Below are positions 12,881 through 25,294 of a stretch of 64,000 nt of DNA, one piece after another. A program made the position numbers and the translations under genes. Every line of letters starts with the position of its first letter. Within the stretch, counting starts at the first letter, position 1. Origin of the DNA: Proteles cristata cristata. Its lineage: Eukaryota; Chordata; Mammalia; Carnivora; Hyaenidae. Location: contig JAESUZ010001757.1 in NCBI GenBank assembly GCA_017311185.1, forward strand, positions 1,302,001-1,366,000. The letters run 5' to 3'. Under the pieces are notes generated by a model. That model made no database searches and was not told where the DNA came from. It was given only the letters and a program-made list of their open reading frames with translations.

Positions 12881-13231
12881 AGAAGTAGTTAATACATCTG
12901 AAACTCATAGCCAAACCATCAAATAGTTCTTTGGGCACAACCAATCTTATTTGTTAAAAGGAATGTGTAATCACAGCTCAAAAACAAATAGTACTATCAA
13001 AAGTGTCTGACGGTAAGAGCATATGCTCTTAGAAAATTTGGCTGTGACAGCTAATCGTTGTTCTGATCCAGGATATAATAATAAAAAACAAAACTAAATG
13101 TACTCCTGTTATCTAGTCTAGAACAGACATCTCCCACTGCAGTGTGTCTCCTGTGCAAAGGATTATGGCTTTTAATATTTATCTTAGGGTTTTAAAGCTG
13201 AGGAATGGATACGTTAGAAAAATTATGGTGG

Positions 13232-13418
13232 GGGGCGCCTGGGTGGCTTAGTCGGTTAAGCGTCCGACTTTCGCTTAGGTCATGATCTCGTGGTTCGTGG
13301 GTTCAAGCCCCGCGTTGGGCTCTGTGCTGAGCTCAGAGCCTGGAGCCTGTTTCGGTCTGTGACTCCCTCTTTCTCTCTCTCCTAGAAATAAATAAAACAT
13401 TAAAAAAAAAAAAGAAAA
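13232..13418 (+). mobile_element. Felid Can-SINE, young subfamily
   Basis: Carries the GGCTTAGTCGGTTAAGCG head and CCTAGAAATAAATAAAACAT tail. Perfect target duplication GAAAAATTATGGTGGG. Confidence 0.96.
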
Positions 13419-13439
13419 AAGAAAAATTATGGTGGGCCC

Positions 13440-14390
13440 AACAGAGACATTTATTCACTAAATATGTCCAATATTTACTGAACATTGATAATGTTCAAGG
13501 CATATGTTAGGAAGTAAGGAAAAACAAGTGTTACTAGAAATTACTAGAAAAGTGTAAACATGTGCACAGATTCCTAAAATCTCTGCTTACCTGAGGGGTC
13601 ATTGCTAGTAGCGATGAGACCATGAACCTATTGGTGGTCTTCAGGGCTGAGGAAGAGCTTTGAAACTTCAGAATAACTTGTGTGGAAAATGAAGGTCCTG
13701 CTACATCTCCTGAAATTCTAGGAGTAGCCAATTTTGGAGGCATAATGGACACTTCCCAAACTAACAGATATCAAGAAGTCACATTTTCTTGAGGCTTTTT
13801 TAGGGATCAAAACTAAGGTGCCACATCCTGGTACATGGAATATTCGGTCACTTCAAATTGCCAAGTTGTGGTCCTACAGCGTAAAATATAAAATGTGCTT
13901 TAGGTGACCCTCTGAATTTTCTACAAAAAATTATCCAGTGCCCAAACAATGCCTTCCGTACTTTTACTCAATATTTTTCAAATATATTATGTGGATGGTC
14001 AAGTAGTATAGTTAGGGCATCACTAATATTTCTTTGAATTTTGCTTGGTAAACTGAGGCAGTGCCCAATTTTCACAAGGTTACAAAGAATATTGTGAATT
14101 ATTAGCTAAAAGGAGAATGGGCATACAAGAAAAGCAACAAAACCCACATATCAAAGCTAGCCAGCAATGTTTTAAAAATAGTGAAATATACTCAAGTCTA
14201 CTAAGCACTAAGAAAGCAGCAAATGATGTTAAATCCTCAAGAAATAAAAATCTAAGTGCTTAGAACCAAGTCGAGTGGTTAGTGCATTTTCATATTTCTA
14301 TGTGAGATGAAGCTTGTCTGTGACACCCTTGTGTTATGAATGACACCACTGAGATGCTGACACATATAAACCCTATCATGGAAGTGGATA
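13440..14390. other. Intronic sequence without recognised feature
   Basis: No exon or clear transposon. The right end may belong to the ERV-L relic that follows. Confidence 0.4.
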
Positions 14391-14394
14391 GCTG

Positions 14395-16365
14395 CAATGC
14401 TATAGTCCCTTTCTGGGACAATGCTGAAGGATAGTGGTGAAGGAAACCTTCTCAGTGGGAAGAACTTAAGAGCAATTCACCTGGTTGCTCATTTTGTTTG
14501 GAAGGAGAACTGGACAGACATGGGACTCTATACCCATTCATGGGGGGAAGCTAATGATTTGGCTGGATGGTCAGGCAATTGTAAGTAGAAGGAAAATGAT
14601 TAAAAATGGCTGACAAGGAAGTCTGGGGAAGAGGAATATGGATAAACTTCTCTGAATAGTCAAAAAATGTGAAGATATTTGTGTTCCATGTGAGTGACTT
14701 CCAAAGGGTGATCTCAGGAGAGGAAGATTTTCATAATCCAGTGGATAGGATGAGCCATTTTGTGTGTATAAGTCAGCCTCTTTCCCAGCCACCTTTGTCA
14801 TCACCAAATGGGCTAGTGAACAGAATGGCCATGGTGGCAAAAATGGAGGTTATACATGGGCTCAGCAACATGGACTTCCATTCACCATGACCAATCTAAC
14901 TATAGCCATGGCTAAGTACCCAATCTGCCAGCAGCAGAGACCATTCCGGAGCCTCTGATGTCACACCATTCCCTAGGGTGATCTGCCAACTATGTGGCAG
15001 GTAGATTATATCCAACTCTCCTATCATGGAAGGGGCAGCCTCTTGTTACTCTGGATACAGATTTTCCCTTTCTGTATGCAATGCTTCCACCAAAACAATC
15101 ATGTGTCAACTCCTAGAATGCCTTATCCACTACCAGGGAATTGCATGCAGCATTGCTTCCGATCAAGGAACTAGCTTTACAGCAAATGAAGTATGGCACC
15201 GGGCCCCATGTTCATGGAATTGACTGGTCTTACCATATCCCCAAGGCAACTGGCTTGGTAAAATAGTAGAACGGCCTTTTGAAGATGTAGTTACAGTGCC
15301 AGCTAGACAGCAATACTTTGCAGGGCTGGAGCAAGGTCTTTCAGGAGGCTATATATGCTCTGAATCAGCATCCAGTGTATGGTGCTCTTCTCCCATGGCT
15401 GGGATTCACAAGTTGAGACATCAAGTAGTAGAATGGGTAGTGGTATCACTCACTGTTAGCCCTAGTGGCCTATGAGCAATGTTTTTGCTTCCTGTCTTCC
15501 TAATTTGATGGCCTGCTGGCCTAAAGTCTTGGTTCGGAAGGGAGGGATGCTGCCATTCGGAAACACAACAATGATTTCATTGAACTGGAAGTTAAGACTA
15601 CCATTCAGCTTCCTTGGGCTCTTTGTGCCCCTAAATCATTAGGCAAACAAGGGAGGGACTATGCTGGCTGGATGACTGGTCCTGAAGACCAAGGAGAATT
15701 GGACTGCTACTCCACAGTGGAGGTAAGGAAGAGTATGTCTGGAATATAAGAGATCCTTCAGGGAGTCTCTTTGTGTTGTGATTAAAGTCAGTGGAAAATG
15801 ACAACAACCCAATGCAGACAGGACAACTAATGGCCCAGACAGGATTACTACTCCCCCATTGGGGAGAAAGATTTATGTCACCCTATTAGATAAAGTATCA
15901 TGACCAGTTGAGGAGCTTACTGAAGACAAATAGGTAGTGACATAAAGTAGTTATAAGTACCAGCTGTGACCATGTGACCAACTATAGAAACAAGGACTGT
16001 GATTGCCATGAGTATTTCTTCCTTATTTGTTATAAATATATTTGTGTTTCTTTGCGTGTATATAAATCTGTTTGTTTTCTTCCCTCTCTCCCTTGTCCTG
16101 TAACATAAGACGCGTTAACTGTATATCACAGTAGTTGAGAACTGTGAACTTTACATCATAGTATTTAAGTTATAGGTTACCAAAAAGAATAAACATCCTA
16201 CAAAGACTTTACATCCTCTTCTGGGGAAAAAGTTAATAGCTTTTCAGTTATATGCAGGATAGTTGCATCATGTTAGGTGGAAGTATTGACCTTATTATTG
16301 TCTTAATATGGAGATTAAGTACAATTTAAGAAGATGTATGTGGGTGCCAAATTCACAAGAGGTGG
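14395..16365 (+). mobile_element. ERV-L endogenous retrovirus relic (3' pol: RNase H, integrase, dUTPase regions)
   Basis: Degenerate + strand pol of an ERV-L element. The RNase H-like part is about 14395-14700, the integrase part about 14750-15450 and the dUTPase-like part about 15530-15900. The order integrase then dUTPase is characteristic of ERV-L. Many stops and frameshifts break every frame; the longest open pieces are about 60-90 codons. It cannot encode a working product. No 5' LTR or gag was found, and no env would be expected. A 3' LTR follows directly. Confidence 0.8.
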
Positions 16366-16368
16366 ACT

Positions 16369-16887
16369 TGTGATAGTTAATTTTATGTAGCAGCTTAACT
16401 GGGCCACAATGCTTAGCTACCTGGTGAAACATTATCTTAGATGTTTCTATGAGAGTATTTATTGTGTGAGATTAACATTTAAATCACATTGAGTGAAGCC
16501 CAATTGTCCTCCATGATATGGGTGAGCTCTATCCAAACAGTTGAACAGTTGAAGGCCTTAATAGAACAAAAAGTGACCTCCCTTGAGCAAGAAGGAATTC
16601 TACCAGCAGATGGCCGTCAGACTTTAGTTGCAACATTAGTTCTTTCCTGGGTCTGCAGCCTGCCACCCACTCTATAGATTTTGAACTTCACAGCCTCCAA
16701 AATCACACGAGCCAATTTTTAAAAAATAAACTCTCTCCCTCTCCTCTCTCTTTCTCTTTCTTTATCTCTCTCTGTATATATACACACACATACACACACA
16801 AATACATGTAAATATGCATACATACACGTACACATGTGTACACCCACGCTATTGGCTCTGTTTCTCTAGAGAACCTGAACTAACATA
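16369..16887 (+). mobile_element. MLT2-type LTR (ERV-L 3' LTR)
   Basis: Begins TGTGATAGTTAATTTTATGT and ends in GTTTCTCTAGAGAACCTGAA, then CTAACA. These are the conserved ends of MLT2/ERV-L LTRs. A purine-rich stretch precedes it. Its 3' part is expanded into CT and CA/TA-rich simple sequence (16735-16845). Confidence 0.85.
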
Positions 16888-17091
16888 CATGTACATATAG
16901 ATAATCACAGAGGTATGAAAATACAATTGCTTACTAACTTTGTACTTGCACGTGTGCCTCTCTACTTACGACAACCTAATGGTCATTCTGCTACGGCCTT
17001 AGAACTACACACTAGGCATTACACATTAGGGACCCTTCTATCGAGGCCTTACAGTTGTGTAGAGAAGGATATTTTAAAATAAAATAAATCA

Positions 17092-17309
17092 GGGGCACCT
17101 GGTGGCTCAGTGGGTTAAGCATCTGACTCTTGATTTCGGCTCAGGTCATGATCTCATGGTTGTGAGATGGAGCCCTGTGTCGGGCTCTGCACTGAGCATG
17201 GAGCCTGCTTGGGATTCTCTTTCCCTCCCTCTCCACCCCTCCCCTGCTGGTGTACACACACACACTCTCTCTCTCAAAATAAATACACTTTTTTTTAAAA
17301 AAAAGAAAA
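17092..17309 (+). mobile_element. Can-SINE, older subfamily
   Basis: Head GGGGCACCTGGTGGCTCAG. Lacks the felid-type AGCTCAGAGCCTGGAG block and has AGCATGGAGCCTGCTTGGGA instead, as in older carnivore SINEs. Confidence 0.9.
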
Positions 17310-17962
17310 TAAAGTAGAAGTGTTGTGTAATAAATGTTCATTCAGGCTTCCTGAGAATATGAAGGTTATGAAAGAATTTTACGATTACAAGATAGAAAAC
17401 CCTCTGTGAGGTGGCCACGTTATCCTGTGTGTCCTCAGGCTGGATGAGAGGTTCTGAAGCTCTTGGGGAATGCTTGTTGAATGATAGAAGCCAAAGAGGT
17501 TACGACAGCATTCTTTTCTATAAACCAGATTCGTGTGGTATCATTAATGAAGAGTGTTTCCCCTCCCTTTATTCCTATGCATCTACAAATACAGTGTGAC
17601 ATCTTGCTGCCATCATCTAGTGAGGGCACATCTACTTTTACAGATTCTGCAGGACAATCACAGAATGCTGGGAAGGGACCTGGAGAGCAGTAGGCCGTCT
17701 CTCTGTCTGAGCTGTGCTACTCCTGCCATTTCTTCAAACTCTAAACAAAAGGCAGTTCTCCTTAGTCAGCTCCCAATGTCTAATGAACATGATCATTCCA
17801 CACCTGCAAAACCGGGGAGGTTCATGAAGGGAACAGGCCAGAGGGCCTTCCACCAAAAGCAGAAGCAAAGAATCACGGAGCCTGATGGATTCTCACTTTA
17901 AAACTCTATTTTAATAGATGAGAAAGAATTAAGGGATGAAGGAGAATTTAGGGAGCAAGTTT
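17310..17962. other. Intronic sequence without recognised feature
   Basis: Unique sequence. Overlapping frames of up to 115 codons here have no recognisable domain. Confidence 0.45.
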
Positions 17963-17977
17963 AAAGGAGAGAGAAAA

Positions 17978-18203
17978 GGGGCGCCTGGGTGGCTTAGTCG
18001 GTTGAGCATCCGACTTTCACTTAGGTCATGATCTCGCGGTTCGTGGGTTCGAGCGCCGTGTCTGGCTCTGTGCTGACTGCCAGCTCAGAGCCTGGAGCCT
18101 GTTTCAGTCTGTGACTCCCTCTCTCTCTGACCCTCCCCTGCTCATGCTGTCTCTCTCTCTCTCTCCCCTAGAAATAGATAAAACATTAAAAAATTTAAAA
18201 AAG
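17978..18203 (+). mobile_element. Felid Can-SINE, young, left member of a tandem pair
   Basis: Complete copy. A 16-bp target duplication (AAAGGAGAGAGAAAAG) lies at 17963-17978 and again only after the second SINE at 18442-18457. Confidence 0.95.
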
Positions 18204-18441
18204 GGGCACCTGGGTGGCTTAGTCGGTTGAGCGTCCGACTTTCGCTTGGGTCATGATCTCGCGGTTTGTGGGTTCGAGCCCCGCGTCAGGCTCTGTGCTG
18301 ACTGCCAGCTCAGAGCCTGGAGCCTGTTTCGGTCTGTGATTCCCTCTCTCTCTGACCCTCCCCTGCTCACTCTGTCTCTCTCTCTCTCCTAGAAATAAAT
18401 TAAAAAAAACATTTAAAAAAATTTTTTAAAATTGAAAAAAA
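18203..18441 (+). mobile_element. Felid Can-SINE, young, right member of a tandem pair
   Basis: Complete copy that starts directly in the A-rich tail of the preceding SINE. The outer target duplication is shared by both. Confidence 0.95.
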
Positions 18442-18969
18442 AAAGGAGAGAGAAAAGAGGATACATTTTTCTGACTCATTGGTGGATTAACTGTGGTCCT
18501 TGGAATAAGAGGCTGCACTGGCATTTTACCAAGATGGGCAGATGAAAGCCTTAGATGGCCACCCTCCCGATGGTTTGATTCTTTGAACTTGACAAGGTAT
18601 CTATTGAATGTTGTCTGTAAAAAAGAGGATCTACTTCAGTTTTCCTGAAAGATGGTTATTCAATATGATCATTTAATGACCTCTTTGCACCAAAAGAACA
18701 TCCTTGATTTCAAAATCTTCATTGTACATCATTCATAAAATGTAGTGCCTTAGTTTTCTGAACCAATTGAGTACCACAATATGTAATATATAATAATAAA
18801 ATACCTAAACTCAAGAGTTTTTTGTTTGGTTTGATTTTGTCTTGGTCTTTATAGTGAGGTGCAAAGGGATTGCTAGGAAAATGTACCCTGATAATTAGAT
18901 GAAGGGAGGAAAACCATAATTTCTTGAGAAACAATTATGTGGCCAGCAATATATAAGGGACATATTATT

Positions 18970-19400
18970 AAGTCCTTTCACTTATTAAGCACTTCCTATG
19001 GGCTACACACTCTTCTGGGCATCAAGGATAATATGGAGAATAAAACAAACATCATCCTTGTGTTACAGAGACTACTTTCTGGTGCAAGGAGATAAACAAT
19101 GAACCCAAGAAAAATGTCAGATCATAAAACTAATATGCAGATTATTGAAATAGGGTAAGTGACAAAGGATGGCCAGCTGGGTGGTTTAGGTCCACTGTGT
19201 AAGTAATGTTTACTCTAAGATCCGAATGGCAAGAAGGATCCAGCCGTGTGAGCACCAGGAGGAAATTGTCCCAGGTGAAGGGCATGGCACAAAGTCCCAA
19301 AAGCAGACACAAAATTGGCTTTGTAAAAGGAACAGAGCCAAGATGGCACCAGCCAGGGGAACAAAAGAGAGTGGAAGGGAGCTAGAGAAATGCCTGATTA
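18970..19400 (+). repeat. L2-like relic
   Basis: Old LINE2 3' signature: AAGCACTTCCTATGGGCTAC, later AGAAGGATCCAGCCGTGTGA. Ends approximate. The 61-codon frame at 19226 is inside it. Confidence 0.55.
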
Positions 19401-20320
19401 AAGATTGTTAGGTAGGCAAGAAACATCAATCTCAGTCATGTGGTCTAATCTTCAAAGAACTCAACAGCCCAGAGAGCCACTTGAGATGTAAATAACTAAG
19501 CCACAAAATCCCTGACTCAAAGCTACAATGAAGGGGAGAAGGGAAGGGTTCCAAAGGATGAGCCAGGCACTATTACAGGAGGCAGTTCTGGACATCCAGA
19601 AGTTCCTATCAGATGTACCTTTTCCCAGATATCATAGCATCACACAATATCACAGCTACAAGAGAGCTTCCAGCTCATTCTTCACTTGAAAAAGTGAGGA
19701 CTCAAATTGGTTGAACCTGCCCAAGGCTGTCTTTTAATGGCATCCAGCTCCCTGATCCAACCCATTCTGGAGCATTGTCCATGGGGAGACCAGGAGAGGA
19801 GGGAGAAGTCTGAAGCACTAAGTGGATCATCTTTTCAGGCCTTTGGCAGAATTTCCATCACACGGGCCTGTCCTTGGCCCAGCAGATTAAGCGGCCCATA
19901 TTCTTCACATGCTTCAAGCACAGGACACAACCATGATCGTCTAGATTTGTGGGAGCCATTTGTGTGGTATGATATGCTCTGTATCTAGTTGTGACATGTG
20001 TAGGGTGGGGGTAAGGAACACAGATGTGTCCTATTTTCTATGTGATTCCAGCTCGAGGGAGACACATACTAAATTCTCTATTTCAGTTATTTTTTGCAAT
20101 TTATATCAAGTATTAGTATCCTCATTATACAGATTATCAAGGTTAGAGAATACCTTGTCTAAGGCATCACAGGTAATGAGGCTCAGATGTAGCGGGCTAA
20201 CATGGACCACAGAGAGCGCCACCTTCAGCATGTTACTGACATTCCAGAGCCTGCTGAGGAAGGTGACAGAAATGTTTTTGTAGCTCACATTCAGGGTTGA
20301 AATCAAAAGGAAATTCACTT
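19400..20320. other. Intronic sequence without recognised feature
   Basis: No exon or identifiable transposon. Scattered short frames only. Confidence 0.4.
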
Positions 20321-20506
20321 GGGGCACCTGGGTCGTTCAGTCTGTTAAGTGTCGGACTTCAGCTCAGGTCATGATCTCACGGCTGGTGGGTTCAAGCCCT
20401 GCATGGGGCTCTGTGCTGACAGCTCAGAGCCTGGAGCCTGCTTCAGATTCTGTGTCTCCCTTTCTCTCTGTTTTCTCTCTCTCTCTCTCTCAAAAATAGA
20501 TAAGCA
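20321..20506 (+). mobile_element. Felid Can-SINE, interrupted in its tail
   Basis: Forward copy whose A-tail (AAAAATAGATAAGCATTA) received the next SINE. The tail resumes after 20741. Confidence 0.92.
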
Positions 20507-20509
20507 TTA

Positions 20510-20731
20510 GGGGCACCTGGGTGGCTCTGGTTAAGCATCCGACTTCAGCTCAGGTCATGATCTCACGGTTCGTGGGTTTGAGCCCAGCACTGCACTCTGT
20601 GCTGACAGCCAGCTCAGAGCCTAGACCCTGTTTCAGATATCTCCCTCTCTCTCTGACCCTCCCCTGCTCATGCTGTCTCTCTCACTCTCTCTCAGAAATA
20701 AATAAAAAACATTTTTAAAAAATTTTTAAAA
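20510..20731 (+). mobile_element. Felid Can-SINE nested in the tail of the previous one
   Basis: Flanked by ATAAGCATTA at 20500-20509 and 20732-20741, which is tail sequence of the older SINE. Confidence 0.93.
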
Positions 20732-20764
20732 ATAAGCATTAAAAAAAGTTAAAAGAAAAAGAAG

Positions 20765-21660
20765 TCACTAAATTACTTTACATTAAAATTATGCCAATCA
20801 ACCTTCTGCCAGCCATTCTGTCCCTTGTTTTCCCATGTTGGTCACTGTAACATTCATGTTATTTTGTTACTGCAATTTGTAGGCAAGTTTTCCCTGAAAC
20901 AATCCTTGATGGGGGGCGGGGGGGGGCAGTTTCTTTTGCTGCTTACTAGATGAATTGTAGGGTCAGAAATGGGAAAGATTTGGGGAGACATTTATACTGA
21001 GCAAATTAAAGCTTTCAGGTTTCACTTAAGTTTGGCAAAAGATATCTGCTAGAAATCCAAGCTTTTTATTTGTTCTTGGCATTTATAGAGGAGGTGGGGG
21101 TGAAAGAGAGCCCATTATACTGTCTTCGTGTAGGTCACAACTTTAATATGTGTGCCCCAAGAAGGACTCAGCCTGCAAGGAAATGTCGAGGTCTGTGCTG
21201 CCTGAATGCCAGGCGGGGCTGTGAGATTCAGGAAGGAGACTAAGTAAGTGCAGGTGTGGATTCCCCACCGACAGACTCCAAGAAGAGGCTCTGAAGGCCA
21301 AAGCTCTCTAGCTTTCCTTGCCTCAGTATCTGGCTTTTTATCATTACATTTTATTATTTCTTAATTGACCAAGGTCTTTTAAACTACAAATGCCTAACGG
21401 TAAATGAATGCTTAGCCACAACCGCCTAACCATAAAACTATGTCAATAATGTATAAAGCTTTCAGTAAGGCCATAGTCCCCATGTGTTTAGAAAATCATG
21501 GATAATAGTGAACTTTGACTTTTTTTTTTTCCATTTACTCTTCTGTTATTTTTCACAACCATCCAGAAAATTTCCTGGAAGTCATCCTGACAGCCAGGAT
21601 GTCAATCCTGATACCCAAACATAAAACTGTCAAATATGCACTATTCCTTGCCTTTCATAT
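20765..21660. other. Intronic sequence without recognised feature
   Basis: Unique sequence with a G-run (TGGGGGGCGGGGGGGGGCAG near 20910). No exon seen. Confidence 0.4.
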
Positions 21661-21679
21661 TGTATTTCAGTTGAAATAT

Positions 21680-21893
21680 TTTTAATGCTTATTTATTTAT
21701 TTAGAGAGAGAGAGAGAACAAGATTGAGTGACTGGTGGAGGGGCAGAGAGAGAGCATAAGAGAGAATCCCAAGCAGTCTCAACACCGTCAACACAAAGCC
21801 CAATGTGGAGCTCATTCTAACGAACCATGAGATCATGAGCTGAGCTAAGATCAAGAGCTGGACACTCAACCAATTGAGTCATCGAGGCGCCCC
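21680..21893 (-). mobile_element. Can-SINE, diverged
   Basis: Reverse copy ending ATTGAGTCATCGAGGCGCCCC. Confidence 0.9.
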
Positions 21894-21905
21894 GATAGTT
21901 ATTAC

Positions 21906-22117
21906 TTTTTAAAAATTTTTTAGGTTTATTTATTTTTGAGAAAGAGCAGGCACATGAGCAAGTGGGGGAGGGGCACAGAGAGAAGGAAAGAGAATCCCAA
22001 GCAGGCTCCACACTGTCAGCACAGAGCCCAGTGTGGGGCTCCAACTCACAAACTGTGAGATCATGACCTGAGACAAAACCAAGAGTCAGGCTTAACCAAC
22101 TGAGCCACGAGGTGCCC
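21906..22117 (-). mobile_element. Can-SINE, diverged, next to the previous copy
   Basis: Reverse copy with GAGTGGGGGAGGGG-type middle and AACTGAGCCACGAGGTGCCC end. 12 nt separate it from the copy on its left. Confidence 0.92.
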
Positions 22118-22119
22118 TC

Positions 22120-23300
22120 ATGCCCCAATTGTTATTTTTGGAACATGCTGTATCAGACGCTAATAGCTTTCCAAAGATGGAGATGAGGTGAGTTTTCAGC
22201 CTGACATAGACGCTGGGGCTTGTTGCTAGCTAGATTGCCATTCCTACCGTGTCAAGAGGGACCACCAGCTTCCTTTCTTTGATTTGTCTCCTGATATAAA
22301 TTTAAAAAATGCACTACGAAACCACGCCCCCATTCTCCCACCACCTTTCCTGTTGGGCAGATGGGTCTAGAACACTGGTGTCATTTACTGCCTCTGAAAG
22401 ATTGCTAACCCCTGTGCTAGAAGACACCTATGCTTGTCTAAATGTCCATACGTCTTCCAACTACATAAATTACCCATTCCACCTTCCAATGCTCCCTGAC
22501 ATGTTTGTGCACACAAATGTGTTCACTTTTAATGAGCTAGGGGCATTTTTTTTTTTTTTAAAAAGCAACTATCCTTTGAAGGATTCATAGCTGAGTTATG
22601 AATCACGTTTTGGTTTGAATGAACCTTCCAAAACACATTGGAATATGTCACTCTAAAAGTCTTGATGGAATAATTTTCCTTGTGGCTTTGAACCCCTCCT
22701 CAGCCAGGATCAGTCTACCTTTGTAGGGAACTTCCCATGCGGCCCTCCCCTATGGGAGCTTATGTTCATCACTGTACCTCATTCATCTAGCAATGTCTGA
22801 AGCAGAGTTCTAGAAGAATCTCTTGATCAGGACAAAGGAACTCAGCCATAACCAGAGCTTTACTAGACACAGAGATACCTATGCAGTCTAATACTTGGCA
22901 GTCCTTTAAGTGAATGCATCTTTAAGATATTATTAATTCCGTATGTATTGGGGCTGGATCAGAGGGGGCGGGTAGTGAAAGAGAGAGACAGATTTGTGCC
23001 GCTAGAATCTTTATCTCCCTTGAAAGTGCTGTTTTCCCAGTGCAGCAGCAATACTGTGCTTATGTATAAGGTCTGAGTAATGACCATATTTCCTAATCAT
23101 TCCAGAGATGCTGAATAGCACCTTAGAGATAGACATTCATGCTATATCTTCTGCCTAGCATGGCTTTCCTCTTTTGTTCCAAGTTGAACTGTCCAGGATT
23201 AGCCCAAATATTATTTCTTTTTGGAGAGTTTCCTCAACATTTACAAGTCTCCTGCTGCTACCCAGCAGAAAATTCCTCTCTCTGTTCTTCGATGGTAGAT
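22120..23300. other. Intronic sequence without recognised feature
   Basis: Mostly unique. The GATTGCTAACCCCTGTGCTAG stretch near 22400 could be a short hAT-type DNA transposon relic, but this is weak. Confidence 0.35.
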
Positions 23301-23319
23301 TGCCCCAACCTCTGTTTTA

Positions 23320-23533
23320 TTTTTATTTTATTTCTTTTATGTTTACTTATTATTGAGACAGAAACAGCATGAATCGGGGAGGGACAGAGAGAGAGGGAGG
23401 CACAGAATCCAAACCAGGCTCCAGTCTCTGAGCTGGCAGCACAGAGCCTGACGCAGGGCACAAACTCACACACCGTGAGATCATGACCTGAGCAGAAGTC
23501 GGACGCTTAACTGACTGAGCCACCCAGGTGCCC
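23320..23533 (-). mobile_element. Felid Can-SINE, last before the SINE-free SGK1 interval
   Basis: Reverse copy with target duplication CCAACCTCTGTTTTA on both sides. Confidence 0.95.
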
Positions 23534-23535
23534 TG

Positions 23536-25260
23536 CCAACCTCTGTTTTAACACTCATCATGGTGCATCATATGCTCCCCACCTAAAATGACAGCTTCTA
23601 TGAATTCAGATAGCTGGATTACTCATATTTGCGTCCCTTGATCTTAATATTTATACTTATTTAATAAATTCTTGTTAAGTGCTTGCATGTACAAATGGAA
23701 GGGAGGAAGAAGGGAGAAAGAAAGGAAAGGAGGGATGGAGGGCGGAAAGCAAGGGAGCGAGAGGAGGAGAAGCAGGTCAATACCTCGGTACCTCCTGCGA
23801 TGATTAGCTGAGAGCAGGGCACTGAGGCAGCTGGCATTAGGGAGGAGGAGGGCAGAAGGCAATATTTCAGGGTGTGCAGGACCACAGCGTGTGCCAGTGC
23901 TGCGTGTGGAAACTGGGAGACGGCCAGCTGTTCACTTCAGTGACAGAGAAGGGTTATAGGAAGGAGAGAAATTTGGTTCCAAAAGCAAGTTTTGCTACTT
24001 CACAGTTTTGCCTATCCTCTGCTCAACTCAGAAGAAAAATAACAATAATTGCTTAATCCTTAATAACTTAAAAGTGCTGTTAGAGAAAACAACGTAAGGC
24101 CTCCATACCAGAGAGCTACGTGTACATTACTTAGCAAAACCCTATCCCAAGTTTCTTTTTTTTTTTTCCCTATCCCAAGTTTCTTACAGTGTAGAGTCTT
24201 GTTTATTCCAAACCACTCTGAGTCTTGCAGATATAAAAGCCTTGCAGATATAAAGCATGTAGTATTGTGGGTTTTAATAACACTGAACACTATTATTCTA
24301 AGTAATGTGTTCTTCTCTTAGTCATCTATTCAATCGCATTCTTATCTTCTTTACTCATGTCACTTTTGACAATTGTGAATACAGAACATAATAATCACTA
24401 TAGAACCTGTGATCTATAGACACTTAACCACTAGCAATTACTTACCTATAATAGCTATTATGAATAAACTCATTTTTTGTCATCATTTTCTGTTTGATGA
24501 ATGCTGTAAAAAAAAAAGAAGAAAGAAAAGGCATGCACTTGGTGACAACCTTCAACACATACTGAAGATTTAGTTGCTCTCTAGAGTAATAATTATGGTT
24601 TGGGGTGTTTCTATGTAATTGCTTTGGTGATGCTCCAGGAAAAGGATTCTATGAGCATCAATGAAGGAATCAATAAGTATGGGAACCTAAACTGTGCACC
24701 AGATTGTTTTAGAATATTTGGTACTTTGGGCAATGCAAAACAATCTTATTGCCCTGTTATCGGTGGAAGGTATTGTATCTGGGGAATGAAAACACTACAC
24801 AGAAAGCGGACACACTTAAGAAGTAGTCCAGGAGCGGCTATAACTAAATCCTTATAAAAATATTTTTCAAAATATTTACTTTACTATGTAGAGAAATATC
24901 AGGAGTTTCTTTCCTGAGCCTTCAAATTAAATGAAAAGGGTCATATCTTAGAAAAGCTTTCAGGTGTTAGTTTTTACAGTCCCTCAGGAAGGAGAATTAA
25001 AGTAGAAGCACTAAAATGATTTTCTGAAGCATTAAAATACACATGCCCTGGAAAATGATTTGTTTCAGTGCAAACTTTACATCTTGGTGGATCATTTCCA
25101 TCTGAGTGTTTTGATTGCAGTTTCTCCACTACAGGTATTCATGAGATTACTGGCTTGGGGGAGTGGGGAGGTAATTCGTCCATCTCCTACCAAGCCGTCT
25201 GTATTTTCTGCGAGTGCACAAGGTGTTTTAGAGAAACTATCTGGAACTGATTAAACCTCA
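23536..25260. other. Intronic sequence without recognised transposon
   Basis: Unique AT-rich sequence. Contains two small duplications (24140-24185 and 24224-24254) and a purine/pyrimidine-biased stretch near 23690-23770. No exon seen. Confidence 0.45.
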
Positions 25261-25294
25261 GGAGAAATGGGGGAAAACCATGCACTCCAGAGTG

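Noticed and set aside
14669..15223. Frames of 60-89 codons in the ERV-L relic as genes
   Set aside because: Short pieces of a degenerate pol separated by stops and shifts; no intact coding capacity.
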